A stretch of DNA of 41,812 bases from a virus. The position numbers were made by a program, and so were the translations under genes. Below are positions 8,647 to 16,764 of the stretch, piece by piece (within the stretch, counting starts at the first letter, position 1; every line of letters begins with the position of its first letter). The notes under the pieces are model-generated. The model made no database searches. It worked only from the letters and a program-made list of their open reading frames with translations, and was not told the DNA's origin. The stretch spans positions 1-41,812 of IMG/VR virus record IMGVR_UViG_3300009285_001379. One strand, written 5' to 3'.

Positions 8647-9329
8647 AACAGACTCCCTTGTTTCGGGCTTATGGGTTTTATGACGAGTTCCACCGCGCCA
8701 TCGTGACCCCGTCGATACACCGCCCAACCATGATCTACCCCTGCAACCGAGAGCCGATAGCCGGTCAGCGTGGAAGCGTCGCGGACCACAACTATCGGTG
8801 TCTTTTGCCCCACACTCGAGGCCAGGATCAGTTTGCCGCCCACATCCACGACGTCTTCCGGGAGCACCTCGAAGGCAAACCGTTTCGGCGGCTGGATCCA
8901 TCGTTCGAGCCACACAGCCCGCGCGCCATTCTCGGCGCAGATGAATCCAAACCTCACCAGCACGACGACCTCGATCACTCCCGGCTGGGACCATGCCCAG
9001 CACATGAAATCGCCGCTGGTAAGCTGGTCATACGGCGGATTTGTGACGACCGTTGCCGGCTGGGTAATCCGCACGTCGCGGAAGTCCGCCATGGTGACCA
9101 TATCGTGCATCGGTCTGATATCCGAGCATTCGAACGTGCGCCCGTGACGACCAGCTACTGCCTGACCGATGGTCCATCCGTTGTAGCCGCAGGCACACGG
9201 ATCCACGATCAGCTGCCCGGCAGGTGTCCAGTGATTGAGCAGGTAGTCCACGCCCCACCGAGGCGTGAGGTACGTATCCCCCTCTATCGTGTCCGCCGAG
9301 CGTTTATTGAGACCCTGCAATCCTGCCAT
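8643..9329 (-). CDS. SAM-dependent DNA methyltransferase with NPPY motif
   Basis: A compact 228-aa amino-methyltransferase (N6-adenine or N4-cytosine). SAM-binding motif I is IVDPCACGYNGW (41-52) and the catalytic NPPY is at 97-100 in TVVTNPPYDQ. There is no clear separate recognition domain, so it may need a partner, use a short specificity loop, or be of the phage type that methylates broadly. The ATG at 9329 follows a GTGAGGG ribosome site; the longer frame is a shadow of the C5 methylase. It overlaps its neighbours at both ends by a few to tens of bases, consistent with a coupled operon. Confidence 0.8.
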   Translation of the reverse strand: MAGLQGLNKRSADTIEGDTYLTPRWGVDYLLNHWTPAGQLIVDPCACGYNGWTIGQAVAGRHGRTFECSDIRPMHDMVTMADFRDVRITQPATVVTNPPYDQLTSGDFMCWAWSQPGVIEVVVLVRFGFICAENGARAVWLERWIQPPKRFAFEVLPEDVVDVGGKLILASSVGQKTPIVVVRDASTLTGYRLSVAGVDHGWAVYRRGHDGAVELVIKPISPKQGSLF

Positions 9330-10762
9330 AAATTTGCCCTCACCAACGCCTCTGCCACTGGCGGGCAGACAGCACCGCCTATCCGCGCGATCTGTTCGCC
9401 GCGCGGTCCCTCGAGCCGGTAGCTGTCGGGAAACCCCATCGTTCGAGCGAGCTCCCGTGGCTGCAACATCCGCATTCCGATGTCGTAAACGACCATTGCC
9501 TCTCCTCCAATGTCGACAGTCACGAGTCCGAACCGATCCACCGTCGTCACAGTCCGCAGCGGGTCGCTCAACGCCTGCCCGAGCCCCTGCCCGTAGTAGG
9601 AGGTCAGGAATGCATACACTTGACGAGTTCCATCTCGCACTGTGACGCTCAGCCTTGCCTCGCACAGTGTGAAGTGCTCCCGGCATGTCACGGTGTCCAT
9701 AGGTGACTCGAGCGACGTCCCCACCGAATCACCATTGTGTTTAGCCAGCCAGGCCGTCACAAGCCCCAGGTGCGCGCCACACGTCACGGTCGGCAGCGGC
9801 TGCGAGATGTCCGAGCCGCTCCCGGTGCCGTAAAACCTCGTGATGTGGGGGACGATGAGCCCGTGTTTACACCCGCCAGCTACTACCGTTCCGAGCGGCG
9901 CATCGATGTCCAGGATTCGCGGCGTCTGCCCTGGTCGCTCTCCATAGCCCGTCTGAATGAGGTATGGCCTCGGACTTTCGAGCACGAATCGCACCAGACC
10001 GGCAGCTATCCGACGCATCGTCGCGTCGGCAAGAGGCCTGTGGACGTGAGCGGCTCGAGCTTCCTCCGGAGAGAGAAAAATAGACGGGCAAGGGATCGAC
10101 CAGTCGATGCACTCTACCGCAGTCCGCCACGGTTGCGCGCGTCCCGGTCCGTGCGTCGGCTCAGGCCAGCGGATCGGCAGTCCATCCCGGCGGGCGATCA
10201 GGTAGAGGCGTTTCCGGCTGGTTGGCGCTCCGTAGTCGGCAGCGACCAGAGACCGCCATTCGACCGTGTACCCGTCCTCTCGAAGCCGTGAGACCCACGC
10301 GCGGAAATCTTCGCCCTTGCGATCCCTTATCGGCTGTCCGGCTTCGTCGACCGGGCCCCACCCCTCGAACTCGCAGACGTTCTCGAGCATGATCACTCGG
10401 GGCCGGACTGAGCCCGCCCGCGTCCACTCGAACACTACGTCGGCAGTCGAGCGCAGCCCGGCATCTCGAGGCTTTCCTCCTTTCGCTCGAGAATGGTGCG
10501 TGCAGTCGGGAGACAGCCATAGCAGATCGATCCGCCTGCCTCGAGACGCCCGGAACACATCCACGTCGAAAACGTCCTGGGGTATGTGTAGCGTCGTCGG
10601 GTGATTGAGTTTATGGAGCGCCAGCGCGTGCGGGTTGTGGTTTACCGCCACAAGCGGGCTTGCTCCCGTCGCTCTCCTGATGCCCTCGCATGAGCCACCG
10701 AGGCCGCAAAAAAGGACGGCGGAAGCGGGCTTGTCGAGCCGGCCAAATAGGGTTGGCGTCAC
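9284..10762 (-). CDS. C5-cytosine DNA methyltransferase
   Basis: Dcm-type enzyme of 492 aa that methylates cytosine C5 through a catalytic cysteine. Visible motifs in order: SAM-binding FCGLGGSCEG (18-27), catalytic SPDC with Cys87 (the phage-type variant of PPC), ENV at 127-129, SRKRLYLIA (variant of the QxRxR motif), then a long target-recognition region with repeated PLPTVT / PLRTVT blocks, and the C-terminal motifs RMLQPRELARTMGFP and GGAVCPPVAEAL. The GTG start has AGAGGAC upstream and overlaps the small HTH gene by 4 bases. The repeated PLxTVT blocks are common in phage Dcm proteins. Confidence 0.92.
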   Translation of the reverse strand: MTPTLFGRLDKPASAVLFCGLGGSCEGIRRATGASPLVAVNHNPHALALHKLNHPTTLHIPQDVFDVDVFRASRGRRIDLLWLSPDCTHHSRAKGGKPRDAGLRSTADVVFEWTRAGSVRPRVIMLENVCEFEGWGPVDEAGQPIRDRKGEDFRAWVSRLREDGYTVEWRSLVAADYGAPTSRKRLYLIARRDGLPIRWPEPTHGPGRAQPWRTAVECIDWSIPCPSIFLSPEEARAAHVHRPLADATMRRIAAGLVRFVLESPRPYLIQTGYGERPGQTPRILDIDAPLGTVVAGGCKHGLIVPHITRFYGTGSGSDISQPLPTVTCGAHLGLVTAWLAKHNGDSVGTSLESPMDTVTCREHFTLCEARLSVTVRDGTRQVYAFLTSYYGQGLGQALSDPLRTVTTVDRFGLVTVDIGGEAMVVYDIGMRMLQPRELARTMGFPDSYRLEGPRGEQIARIGGAVCPPVAEALVRANLWQDCRVSINARRTR

Positions 10763-10971
10763 TTGCTCGTCCTCTTGCGGCAGTGTTTCGAGATCTCCTC
10801 GAAGGGGATCCGCCAGCGTCCGACAGCCCCGGCGAGGTCCGCCTCCTGGCCGAACTCTGCGCCAGAGATGGGATTACCTGCGAGTAGCCGACGACCTTGG
10901 AGGGTGGCTTTTACGGTCTCGAGTGCCCAGCCGGTCTGCAGGGCGAAATAGAGAGGGGTACACCAATGCAT
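10759..10971 (-). CDS. Small winged-HTH (excisionase/HTH_17-like) DNA-binding protein
   Basis: A 70-residue first gene of the modification operon. The pattern, ALQTGWALETVKATLQG followed after a linker by GRWRIPFEEISKH, resembles MerR/HTH_17 proteins, in which a helix-turn-helix is followed by a GxWRI wing. The ATG at 10971 is preferred over 11001 because GGAGAT lies just upstream. It could regulate its own operon through the inverted repeat at 11003-11020 that sits in front of it. The similarity is short, so an unrelated function is possible. Confidence 0.5.
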   Translation of the reverse strand: MHWCTPLYFALQTGWALETVKATLQGRRLLAGNPISGAEFGQEADLAGAVGRWRIPFEEISKHCRKRTSK

Positions 10972-11002
10972 GATTTGATCTCCATGGTCACAAGATAACA
11001 TG

Positions 11003-11020
11003 TGTATCTACTAGGATACA
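11003..11020. promoter_or_regulatory. Inverted repeat, candidate operator between divergent operons
   Basis: TGTATCTACTAGGATACA has perfect 6-bp arms TGTATC/GATACA around a 6-base spacer. It lies in the short gap between the leftward modification operon and the rightward protease gene, the only divergent gap in the left 34 kb. Symmetry, size and place fit a dimeric repressor site. No convincing -10/-35 pair was seen on either strand. Confidence 0.4.
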
Positions 11021-11046
11021 ACAGAAATCAGTAGTACCGTTGGATC

Positions 11047-12210
11047 ATGCCGCGTTTTGTCACCCAGGATCGCGTACCTCTCAGTTGTGTTGACCTCCCG
11101 GACGGGTCGATTATGGCTACTGGTACGCTCGCCTCTGTCGGGGTGATGCGTTATCCCTGGGGTCTCGAGGCCGTCGGGGAGGATTGCCTGGCCGATCCCG
11201 AGTGGCTCCGAACGGCTCACGCGCCGATCGTGCTCGAGCACCCACCGGGAGAGGGCAGCGAGCGGTTTTTGACTCCGGAGAACGTGACCCGCTACTCTGA
11301 CCCGGCCTATCAGGAAGAGGGGAAGATCGTTCCTGGCGCGGTCCGGGTCTGGTGGGACGCCGAACAAAAGGCGAACAAGATCGAGGTCCGCCCGTTTGAC
11401 CGCGACGTCTCCGAGGGAATTCGCCGGGGCATGTATGAGCTCAGCCCGGGCTACCTGACACCGGAGATCGATAAAACTCCGGGTACTCTGGCGGGCCAGC
11501 ATTACGATACCCGCCAGCGAAGGCGGGTGGGAAATCACATCGCTCTTATCCTCGCAAAGGATTTTGGCGGCCGTGGGGGCCGTGGCGAGGATGCACGTTT
11601 CGACGCCGGGGAATCCGGCACTACTGGAGGAACTATGACCCCGGAACAGATCGAGCAGATCAAGGCCCTTATCGCCGAGGCGCTCAAGGCGTTCGCAGCC
11701 GAAGACGAGGCCAAGGACACCGAGATCGCCAAGCGCGTCTACGCGGAAATGCAGGGCGCGGGCAACGGCGACCTGGATGCCCGGATGGCAAAGATGGACG
11801 AGGCCTGCGCGCGGATGGACGCCTTCACGGCAGCGCAGAAGCCGGCCGAGAAGCCTGCGGAAAAGCCGGCCGAGAAGCCTGCGGAGCCTGACAAAAAGGC
11901 TGAGGACGAGGCCCGGATGGACGCGGCCGACGAGGCGAATGTGACGAGCCTGGCAGGCGCGCGCGGTCTCGACAGCGCGATGCCGGTCGCAAAGCTCCGG
12001 GCGCTCCTTCTCGAGGGCACGGGCTACGGCGAGAAGCCGCGGCAGCTTCAGCGGGTCTACGTCGAACAGCTCGCCAAACTGACCGGACGGGCGGACGCGG
12101 CGGATCAGTTCGGCTTTGGCCCGATGCCGGTCCTGGCTCAGGGCGGAAAACCTGTGGTCCTCATCGACCGGGCAACGCTGCTCTCGGATCGCTACACGAA
12201 TCGGAAGTAA
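11047..12210 (+). CDS. Prohead protease / scaffold fusion (DUF2213-type)
   Basis: Head maturation protein of 387 aa. The N-terminal ~180 residues match the DUF2213 protease type, with the motif ELSPGYLTPEID and a conserved block around GQHYDTRQRRRVGNHIAL. The C-terminal half (from ~197) is an acidic, Ala/Lys/Glu-rich helical scaffold-like region with a KPAE repeat run at ~265-281. It precedes the capsid genes, as in other phages whose protease cuts the scaffold after assembly. An in-frame internal start (11635) would make the scaffold alone. The ATG at 11047 follows the divergent gap and has no strong Shine-Dalgarno sequence. Confidence 0.82.
   Translation: MPRFVTQDRVPLSCVDLPDGSIMATGTLASVGVMRYPWGLEAVGEDCLADPEWLRTAHAPIVLEHPPGEGSERFLTPENVTRYSDPAYQEEGKIVPGAVRVWWDAEQKANKIEVRPFDRDVSEGIRRGMYELSPGYLTPEIDKTPGTLAGQHYDTRQRRRVGNHIALILAKDFGGRGGRGEDARFDAGESGTTGGTMTPEQIEQIKALIAEALKAFAAEDEAKDTEIAKRVYAEMQGAGNGDLDARMAKMDEACARMDAFTAAQKPAEKPAEKPAEKPAEPDKKAEDEARMDAADEANVTSLAGARGLDSAMPVAKLRALLLEGTGYGEKPRQLQRVYVEQLAKLTGRADAADQFGFGPMPVLAQGGKPVVLIDRATLLSDRYTNRK
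11635..12210 (+). CDS. Nested scaffold protein by internal in-frame start
   Basis: Within the protease gene, GGAGG at 11626-11630 stands 4 bases before an in-frame ATG at 11635. This is a stronger ribosome site than that of the full-length gene. The product would be the 191-aa C-terminal scaffold (MTPEQIEQIKALIAEALKAF...). Lambda C/Nu3 uses the same arrangement, where the nested product is the main scaffold. Initiation here is inferred from sequence only. Confidence 0.6.
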   Translation: MTPEQIEQIKALIAEALKAFAAEDEAKDTEIAKRVYAEMQGAGNGDLDARMAKMDEACARMDAFTAAQKPAEKPAEKPAEKPAEPDKKAEDEARMDAADEANVTSLAGARGLDSAMPVAKLRALLLEGTGYGEKPRQLQRVYVEQLAKLTGRADAADQFGFGPMPVLAQGGKPVVLIDRATLLSDRYTNRK

Positions 12211-12214
12211 ACTC

Positions 12215-12229
12215 GGCGCTGGCGGCGCC
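12215..12229 (+). terminator. GC hairpin after the protease/scaffold gene
   Basis: GGCGC-TGGCG-GCGCC forms a 5-bp stem five bases after the stop codon. There is no strong T-run, so it may act as a partial terminator or an mRNA 3' stabiliser rather than a full stop. Confidence 0.3.
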
Positions 12230-12274
12230 CGGGTGGCTGGCTTTGAGTTGGCCCCCGTTTGGGAGGACTGAAAC

Positions 12275-13411
12275 ATGACTTATCCACTCGGCGCGCCGCT
12301 GATGGGCGCAACCTCTCCCGCGTTTGTGCGGGGATGTCTCGCGGGCATGGTGTCGGATGCCTTTCCGCGAATCCGGAAGCTGCTCAACGCGTCGCGCGTC
12401 GCGGACGTCTGGACGTTCACGATTGACTCGGTCGCGAACTTGACGGACTACTTGATCCGGGTCGCAGGAATCACCCTAACGATCACCTCGGACGCCGCAG
12501 CGGTCGACACCGAGATCAGGGACGCTCTGATCGATGCGGTGAACGAGTCCCCGCTGTCGGGGGTCTGCACGGCGGTTTCGACCGGCGCGACGACCTTCAC
12601 CTTGACCGCGAATCAGGCCGGCGAAGATCTCGACGTCGTCGACATCGACTCGAGATTGAGCCTGGTCCACACGACCAGCGCATCGAACAACTCTGCTCTC
12701 CCGGCCGGTCGAATGGTGTCTCGCTCGAGCGATGGGCTCGGCTGTGCGCCTCCGTCCATTGTCGCGGCGGTGGCGGCGATCAAGACTCTGACGATCACCC
12801 CGGCGGCTTCGGCAAAGCAAAGTGTGGGCATCGTGTTCGGCGGTGTGGTCTACGGGCCGTGGGATGTCACCTCGGCCAACCCGGCTGTTGTGAAAGACGA
12901 CGTCGAAGCCCTGGCCGCGCTGATGAACTCCGACCTTCCGGCGAATACGGTGGCAATCACTGAGGACGACACGAAGCTGATCGGAACGTCTGAAGTGCCC
13001 GGGACTGACTTCTACTTCACCTATTCGGCCAACGCGACCGGTGTGGCATTCGCAACGGCCACGAGCCAGGCCAACGTCGCAGCGTCGTTTACGTATCCCC
13101 TGGTGGGTGCGGTCCAGTATCCGCCACAGAAGGCCTCGGCCGAAGTGCTGCCGGATGAGACGGCGCAGGTGGTCGTAGGCGCTGAAGAGATGTTCCTCGG
13201 TGCGGAGGACGCCCCCTCGAGCCTGACGGCGGCGATCTACGTGCGTGGCACGGCGGGGAGCCTGAGCACGCAGGTTCCGGGCACGATCCGGTTCACCGAC
13301 TCGGACTCGGGAAAGTGCCTCGCGGTGTCGGGTCTGGAGCTCAATCGGTTGACGGCCGAGCCGGGCTCGCGGGCGTACTCGTTCCGGCTCGACAACCCCA
13401 CCGGTCCCTGA
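12275..13411 (+). CDS. Head structural protein with repeated beta-domains (decoration/cement-like)
   Basis: A 378-aa Thr/Ala/Val-rich protein between scaffold and major capsid, where many related phages place a capsid cement or decoration protein. GGGAGG lies upstream of the ATG. Two copies of a beta-rich module are visible (about residues 45-125 and 165-265): each has a TxT strand, an amphipathic helix such as VDTEIRDALIDAVNE or VKDDVEALAALMN, then an FTLTANQAGEDL-type strand. Similar modules occur in the sheath and in a tail protein of this window. No named family was recognised; the decoration role is inferred from position. Confidence 0.6.
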   Translation: MTYPLGAPLMGATSPAFVRGCLAGMVSDAFPRIRKLLNASRVADVWTFTIDSVANLTDYLIRVAGITLTITSDAAAVDTEIRDALIDAVNESPLSGVCTAVSTGATTFTLTANQAGEDLDVVDIDSRLSLVHTTSASNNSALPAGRMVSRSSDGLGCAPPSIVAAVAAIKTLTITPAASAKQSVGIVFGGVVYGPWDVTSANPAVVKDDVEALAALMNSDLPANTVAITEDDTKLIGTSEVPGTDFYFTYSANATGVAFATATSQANVAASFTYPLVGAVQYPPQKASAEVLPDETAQVVVGAEEMFLGAEDAPSSLTAAIYVRGTAGSLSTQVPGTIRFTDSDSGKCLAVSGLELNRLTAEPGSRAYSFRLDNPTGP

Positions 13412-13448
13412 TGGCGGTTTTTCTGGCGTTTTGAGCTGATCACTTTTC

Positions 13449-13463
13449 GCCGGAAAATCCGGC
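13449..13463 (+). promoter_or_regulatory. mRNA hairpin just 5' of the major capsid ribosome site
   Basis: GCCGGA-AAA-TCCGGC is a perfect 6-bp stem with a 3-base loop ending 3 bases before the Shine-Dalgarno GGAGGG. It lacks a T-run. A 5' hairpin at this spot could stabilise or mark a processed capsid mRNA. Confidence 0.4.
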
Positions 13464-13475
13464 ATGGAGGGCAAT

Positions 13476-14693
13476 ATGCCACCGACAATCCACACGCAGT
13501 GGGCCGACCGGGTCGCGAAGGGCGATCGGCGTGGCGCGCTGGCAGTTCTGAGCAGCTTCGGCCTCGCCGACAACGGGGCCACGGATTTCTTTCTGAACGA
13601 CCTCCGGACGGCAGGCGAGGCACGGCGGGCGATGAAACAGCCCGACTTCTCGAGCCTGTGCCGCTTCGACTCCGCCGATCCGGTGACTTCGGTTGCCGGG
13701 TGGGGCGTGGCCGAGAATTACTTCATTCTCGCCAAAAACGTCTCGGTGATGCCCTTCGTCGGCACGCCCTTGCTTGATAACCTCAAGGTCGTGGGGCCGG
13801 AGGAATACCCGCCGATGGCCGATCGGTACATCGCGCAGATCGCCCAGACCGGCCTCGGGACGCCTGGCGATATCACCGGGTACGATGCCGACTTCCCAAC
13901 CTTTGAGTCGGTGACCACGGCGTTCGAGTTCAAGACCCGCCTCCGCGGCGGTAAGGTGGTCGTTTCGTGGGCGCAGAAGGAACGGCAGAACCTCCCTGGT
14001 GCGGTCAACCTGGACAAGGCGGCCACGGATCTGAAGGGGTTGCAAAAGGTCGTGGGCGAGCTCGACCCGGAACAGTCGGCACACGAGGGCGCGCCATCCA
14101 AGGGCGTGTACGGGCTCGTCAATCACCCCGGGATCATGATCGTGACTCCGAGCGCGCTCACGTATGGGACCACGAACATGCGCGAATGGGGCGTGACTGA
14201 GGCGGCGATCCGGGACATCGCAAACACGATCGTCTCGTATCTTCAGAGCATGGCGGACCGGGCCAGCGGGATCGAGGGGTACATGCCGGACACGGTGATC
14301 GTGCCCAATTGGCTCGATATCCTCAGCGGGCGGATGGTCTATGGCCTCGCGGTCGGCGGGAGCACGTACCCGATCCAGCCGATGAAACAGTACATCCTCG
14401 CACAGTGCCCGTGGATCAAGAGCTGGATCGGCGATCCGTGGCTCAACGCGGTCAACAACACCACGAATCGCCTCGCGGTCGGCGCTCAGGGCGTACCGGA
14501 TTCGAGCGTGCTCTCGTCCCGGTTGGCATGTATCCGGAACGAAAAGGACGCGATCCACTTTGCGCAGCCGATCGGCTGGCAGCAGTTCCCTCCGTGGATG
14601 GCGTCGGCGACATCGTTTCATACGGTCGGCGTCCATCAGGATGGCGGCATCGTGGTGAAAATCCAGGCTCCCAACTCGAGCCTGATCTGCTGA
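13476..14693 (+). CDS. Major capsid protein (DUF2184-type)
   Basis: Builds the icosahedral shell. The protein resembles the DUF2184 capsid family, likely with an HK97-type fold. The N-terminal region carries GVAENYFILAKNVSVMPFVG, and the C-terminal part has HFAQPIGWQQFPPWM. The ATG at 13476 is preferred over 13464 because GGAGGG ends 4 bases before it and overlaps the earlier ATG. The gene is 405 codons, normal for a capsid protein. A hairpin sits in front and a strong terminator-like hairpin behind, so the gene may be boosted as a separate transcript segment. Confidence 0.85.
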   Translation: MPPTIHTQWADRVAKGDRRGALAVLSSFGLADNGATDFFLNDLRTAGEARRAMKQPDFSSLCRFDSADPVTSVAGWGVAENYFILAKNVSVMPFVGTPLLDNLKVVGPEEYPPMADRYIAQIAQTGLGTPGDITGYDADFPTFESVTTAFEFKTRLRGGKVVVSWAQKERQNLPGAVNLDKAATDLKGLQKVVGELDPEQSAHEGAPSKGVYGLVNHPGIMIVTPSALTYGTTNMREWGVTEAAIRDIANTIVSYLQSMADRASGIEGYMPDTVIVPNWLDILSGRMVYGLAVGGSTYPIQPMKQYILAQCPWIKSWIGDPWLNAVNNTTNRLAVGAQGVPDSSVLSSRLACIRNEKDAIHFAQPIGWQQFPPWMASATSFHTVGVHQDGGIVVKIQAPNSSLIC

Positions 14694-14710
14694 GACGAGA
14701 TCGAGAACCT

Positions 14711-14745
14711 GCCGGGTAGCTGGAAGGCCAGGCCCGGCGGCTTTT
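14711..14745 (+). terminator. Rho-independent terminator-like hairpin after the major capsid gene
   Basis: A two-part stem: outer GCCGGG (14711-14716) with CCCGGC (14733-14738), inner CTGG with CCAG around an AAGG loop, followed by GGCTTTTG. The stem plus four Ts suggests partial termination, which would give more capsid mRNA than tail mRNA. Confidence 0.6.
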
Positions 14746-14757
14746 GACGAGGGCTTG

Positions 14758-15375
14758 ATGGACACGGAAACGATCGACTATACTCGAGACGTGGCTCACG
14801 CGGTCACAGCCTGGCAGATGCCGCAACACCTGATCACCGGGCGGGAGGCTCCCGAACTCCGGCCGGGCGAGTCGTTGCCGCTGGGGATCTATCGCTTTGA
14901 CGCGACGGCGGGCGAAGTCGGGCATGTGCCGGTTGCTGTGCTGAAGCATCTCCTGATGCCTTATGGCGCGGGGAAGCCGGGGAATGAGCATTTTGTGGGA
15001 TGCCTGGCCGCGGGGAAGTTGCGATTTCGCCGCAGCGATTTGAAGCGGCTCGAATACGTCGGTCCTCTGGCGGGCAGCATCGATCCGCTCCTGGGAGAGG
15101 ACGAATCCAGCGCGGAACGGCAGGCGCGGCTTGATCGTGAGCGGGCTCTGGCCGAGGCGAAGTCGAAGGGCGAGATCTTGGACAAGGAGCTTGAGCTCGA
15201 GCGGCTTCGGTGCGCGCGGGCGGCGGACGAGGCGCGGAAGGCCGAGGCGGATGTGCGGCGGGCAGAGTCTGAAGCCAAAAAGGCTCAGTCGCAGGCTGAC
15301 AAGGCGACGGCTGATGCACTGAAGGCCGAGGCTCAGGCGTCACGGAGCAAGGGCAAGAAGATCGAGGCTGAATAA
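14758..15375 (+). CDS. Head-neck protein with C-terminal coiled coil, unknown
   Basis: A 205-aa protein, not recognised. Residues ~1-115 look globular (GRFDATAGEVG-type strands, a GNEHFVGCLAAGKLRFRRSD segment). Residues ~118-205 are a long Glu/Lys/Ala helix rich in heptads (ELELERLRCARAADEARKAE). The ATG at 14758 has GAGGG 4 bases upstream; a TTG one codon earlier is less likely. It lies between capsid and the DUF4054 neck gene, with a TAATG overlap to the latter. A capsid-associated or neck role is inferred from position. Confidence 0.55.
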   Translation: MDTETIDYTRDVAHAVTAWQMPQHLITGREAPELRPGESLPLGIYRFDATAGEVGHVPVAVLKHLLMPYGAGKPGNEHFVGCLAAGKLRFRRSDLKRLEYVGPLAGSIDPLLGEDESSAERQARLDRERALAEAKSKGEILDKELELERLRCARAADEARKAEADVRRAESEAKKAQSQADKATADALKAEAQASRSKGKKIEAE

Positions 15376-15722
15376 TGGCTTACGCTCATGCCGATCTGCC
15401 GGCACAGTTCACAGCGCTCGCGGCGCTCACCTCCGGCCAGTATACCGACCTGGCGGCGGGCGTCGGAACGTTTGTGGGCGCTCAGGTCGGCGATTGGGCC
15501 TTTGCGTGTGCCTGCTCGCACGTGCTCGAGCTGAGCCTCAAGGCGGGTTTCGGCGGCGGTGTCGGGCCGGTCGCGAGCATCTCCGGGCTTGACACCTCCG
15601 TCTCGTGGTCGTCACCTCCTCAGGACGGTACAAGAGGCTGGTGGCAGGCCACAGAGTGGGGCCGGCTTTACCTGGCCTCGCGAGCGACGGCGCCCTACCA
15701 GATCTTGATGGTGGCGCCATGA
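15375..15722 (+). CDS. DUF4054-type head-tail connector
   Basis: A 115-aa protein with the pattern of DUF4054 neck proteins: a short helical N-terminus (FTALAALTSGQYTDLAAGV), an ACSHVLEL helix, a Gly-rich turn, a block ISGLDTSVSWSS, and a C-terminal WQATEWGRLYLASR segment. Such proteins probably attach to the portal during head completion. The ATG overlaps the previous stop by one base and the following gene by four. The family call comes from pattern only. Confidence 0.65.
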   Translation: MAYAHADLPAQFTALAALTSGQYTDLAAGVGTFVGAQVGDWAFACACSHVLELSLKAGFGGGVGPVASISGLDTSVSWSSPPQDGTRGWWQATEWGRLYLASRATAPYQILMVAP

Positions 15723-16360
15723 CCGGCGGCGGGCTCACGGACACCGGCCGGGATGGCTGGGAAAAGGCCATTGCGGCGGTCAAAGAGCTTGAGAGGATGC
15801 GCGGGTCGCTCGTCGAAGTCGGCATTCTCGAGGGCAAAGGAGCCGACGAACAGCACGAGGGAACCGATCTAACAGTGGTGGCCATCGCGAGCGTGCACGA
15901 GTTCGGCGCGACGATCACAATCCCGGCACACGAGCAAGAGATCTTGCGGAAGATCTCGGCCAGCGGCGCGCTCATGAACGGCGGCCGGTTCGTGAAGCGC
16001 TCAAGGTCGAACTATGCGACGTCGCACCAGGTCGAAGCTTACGAGATCACGATTCCGGCGCGGTCGTTTATCCGGGCCACGGTCGATGAGCAGATGGCCG
16101 CGATCATGGAGATGGGCACGAAGCTCCTTAAGAAGGTGGCCGAGGGCGCCATGAAGGCGGGCCAGGCGATGCGGCTATGGGGCGAGGATATCGTGGCGCG
16201 AATCCGGGAGAAGATCGAATCCGGTATTGCGCCCCCATTGGCGGCGTCGACTGTGAAGGGGCGCGCGGGCGGGGGCAAAGGCGAGGGCGGCGACACTCCG
16301 CTCGATGACACTGGGCACATGCTCCGGTCTATCACGTACCGGGTCAAGGAGTCCGCGTGA
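15719..16360 (+). CDS. Virion morphogenesis / tail-completion protein (HK97 gp10 or Mu gpG-like)
   Basis: A 213-aa neck protein. The diagnostic stretch is VVAIASVHEFGATITIPA followed by IPARSFIRATVDEQ, shared by phage proteins that complete the head-tail joint. The helical C-terminus ends in an LDDTGHMLRSITYRV motif, typical of the family. The ATG overlaps the preceding stop (ATGA), which rules out the longer upstream frame. It belongs to the neck cluster 15375-17336. Confidence 0.72.
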   Translation: MTGGGLTDTGRDGWEKAIAAVKELERMRGSLVEVGILEGKGADEQHEGTDLTVVAIASVHEFGATITIPAHEQEILRKISASGALMNGGRFVKRSRSNYATSHQVEAYEITIPARSFIRATVDEQMAAIMEMGTKLLKKVAEGAMKAGQAMRLWGEDIVARIREKIESGIAPPLAASTVKGRAGGGKGEGGDTPLDDTGHMLRSITYRVKESA

Positions 16361-16764
16361 ATCCGGCAATCGCCTTTCTGACGGGCTCACAGCGCGCGGG
16401 CACAACGCCTCCGCTCACGGTGTATCGTCGGTCCGCCTTGTACGACGCGACGAAACACAACAAGCTAATCGTGACCGAGACCAGCTTTACCCTGATCGGC
16501 CACGTCGGCAGGGATACCCGGCGGACAGTGATCGCGCCTGATGGCTCCCGGCAGGCGGGGCAACTGAAGCTTCAGGCCGACGACACGCAGGTGGTGCTGG
16601 TGACGATGAAGGAAGCGGCGGCGGGCGAATCGGGGAAGCTGCCGGACGTGATCGTCTGGATGGGCGATCGATATGTCGCTTCAGATGTGGACGATTTGAC
16701 CGGGCATCAGGTGGCGATGCTCCGGACCAGAACCTATAGCCTCGTGCGGGAGAATCCGGCATGA
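16357..16764 (+). CDS. Neck-region protein, unknown
   Basis: A 135-aa, beta-rich protein (KLIVTETSFTLIGHVG, RQAGQLKLQADDTQVVLVTM). The GTG start overlaps the previous stop (GTGA) and its own stop overlaps the next ATG, so it is an ordinary member of the coupled neck operon. Between a tail-completion protein and a terminator-like protein, a head-tail joining role is likely. No family was recognised. Confidence 0.55.
   Translation: MNPAIAFLTGSQRAGTTPPLTVYRRSALYDATKHNKLIVTETSFTLIGHVGRDTRRTVIAPDGSRQAGQLKLQADDTQVVLVTMKEAAAGESGKLPDVIVWMGDRYVASDVDDLTGHQVAMLRTRTYSLVRENPA

Noticed and set aside
9003-9686. Upstream extensions of the two middle methylases
   Set aside because: These parts are Arg-rich shadows of the preceding gene; good internal starts with ribosome sites exist.
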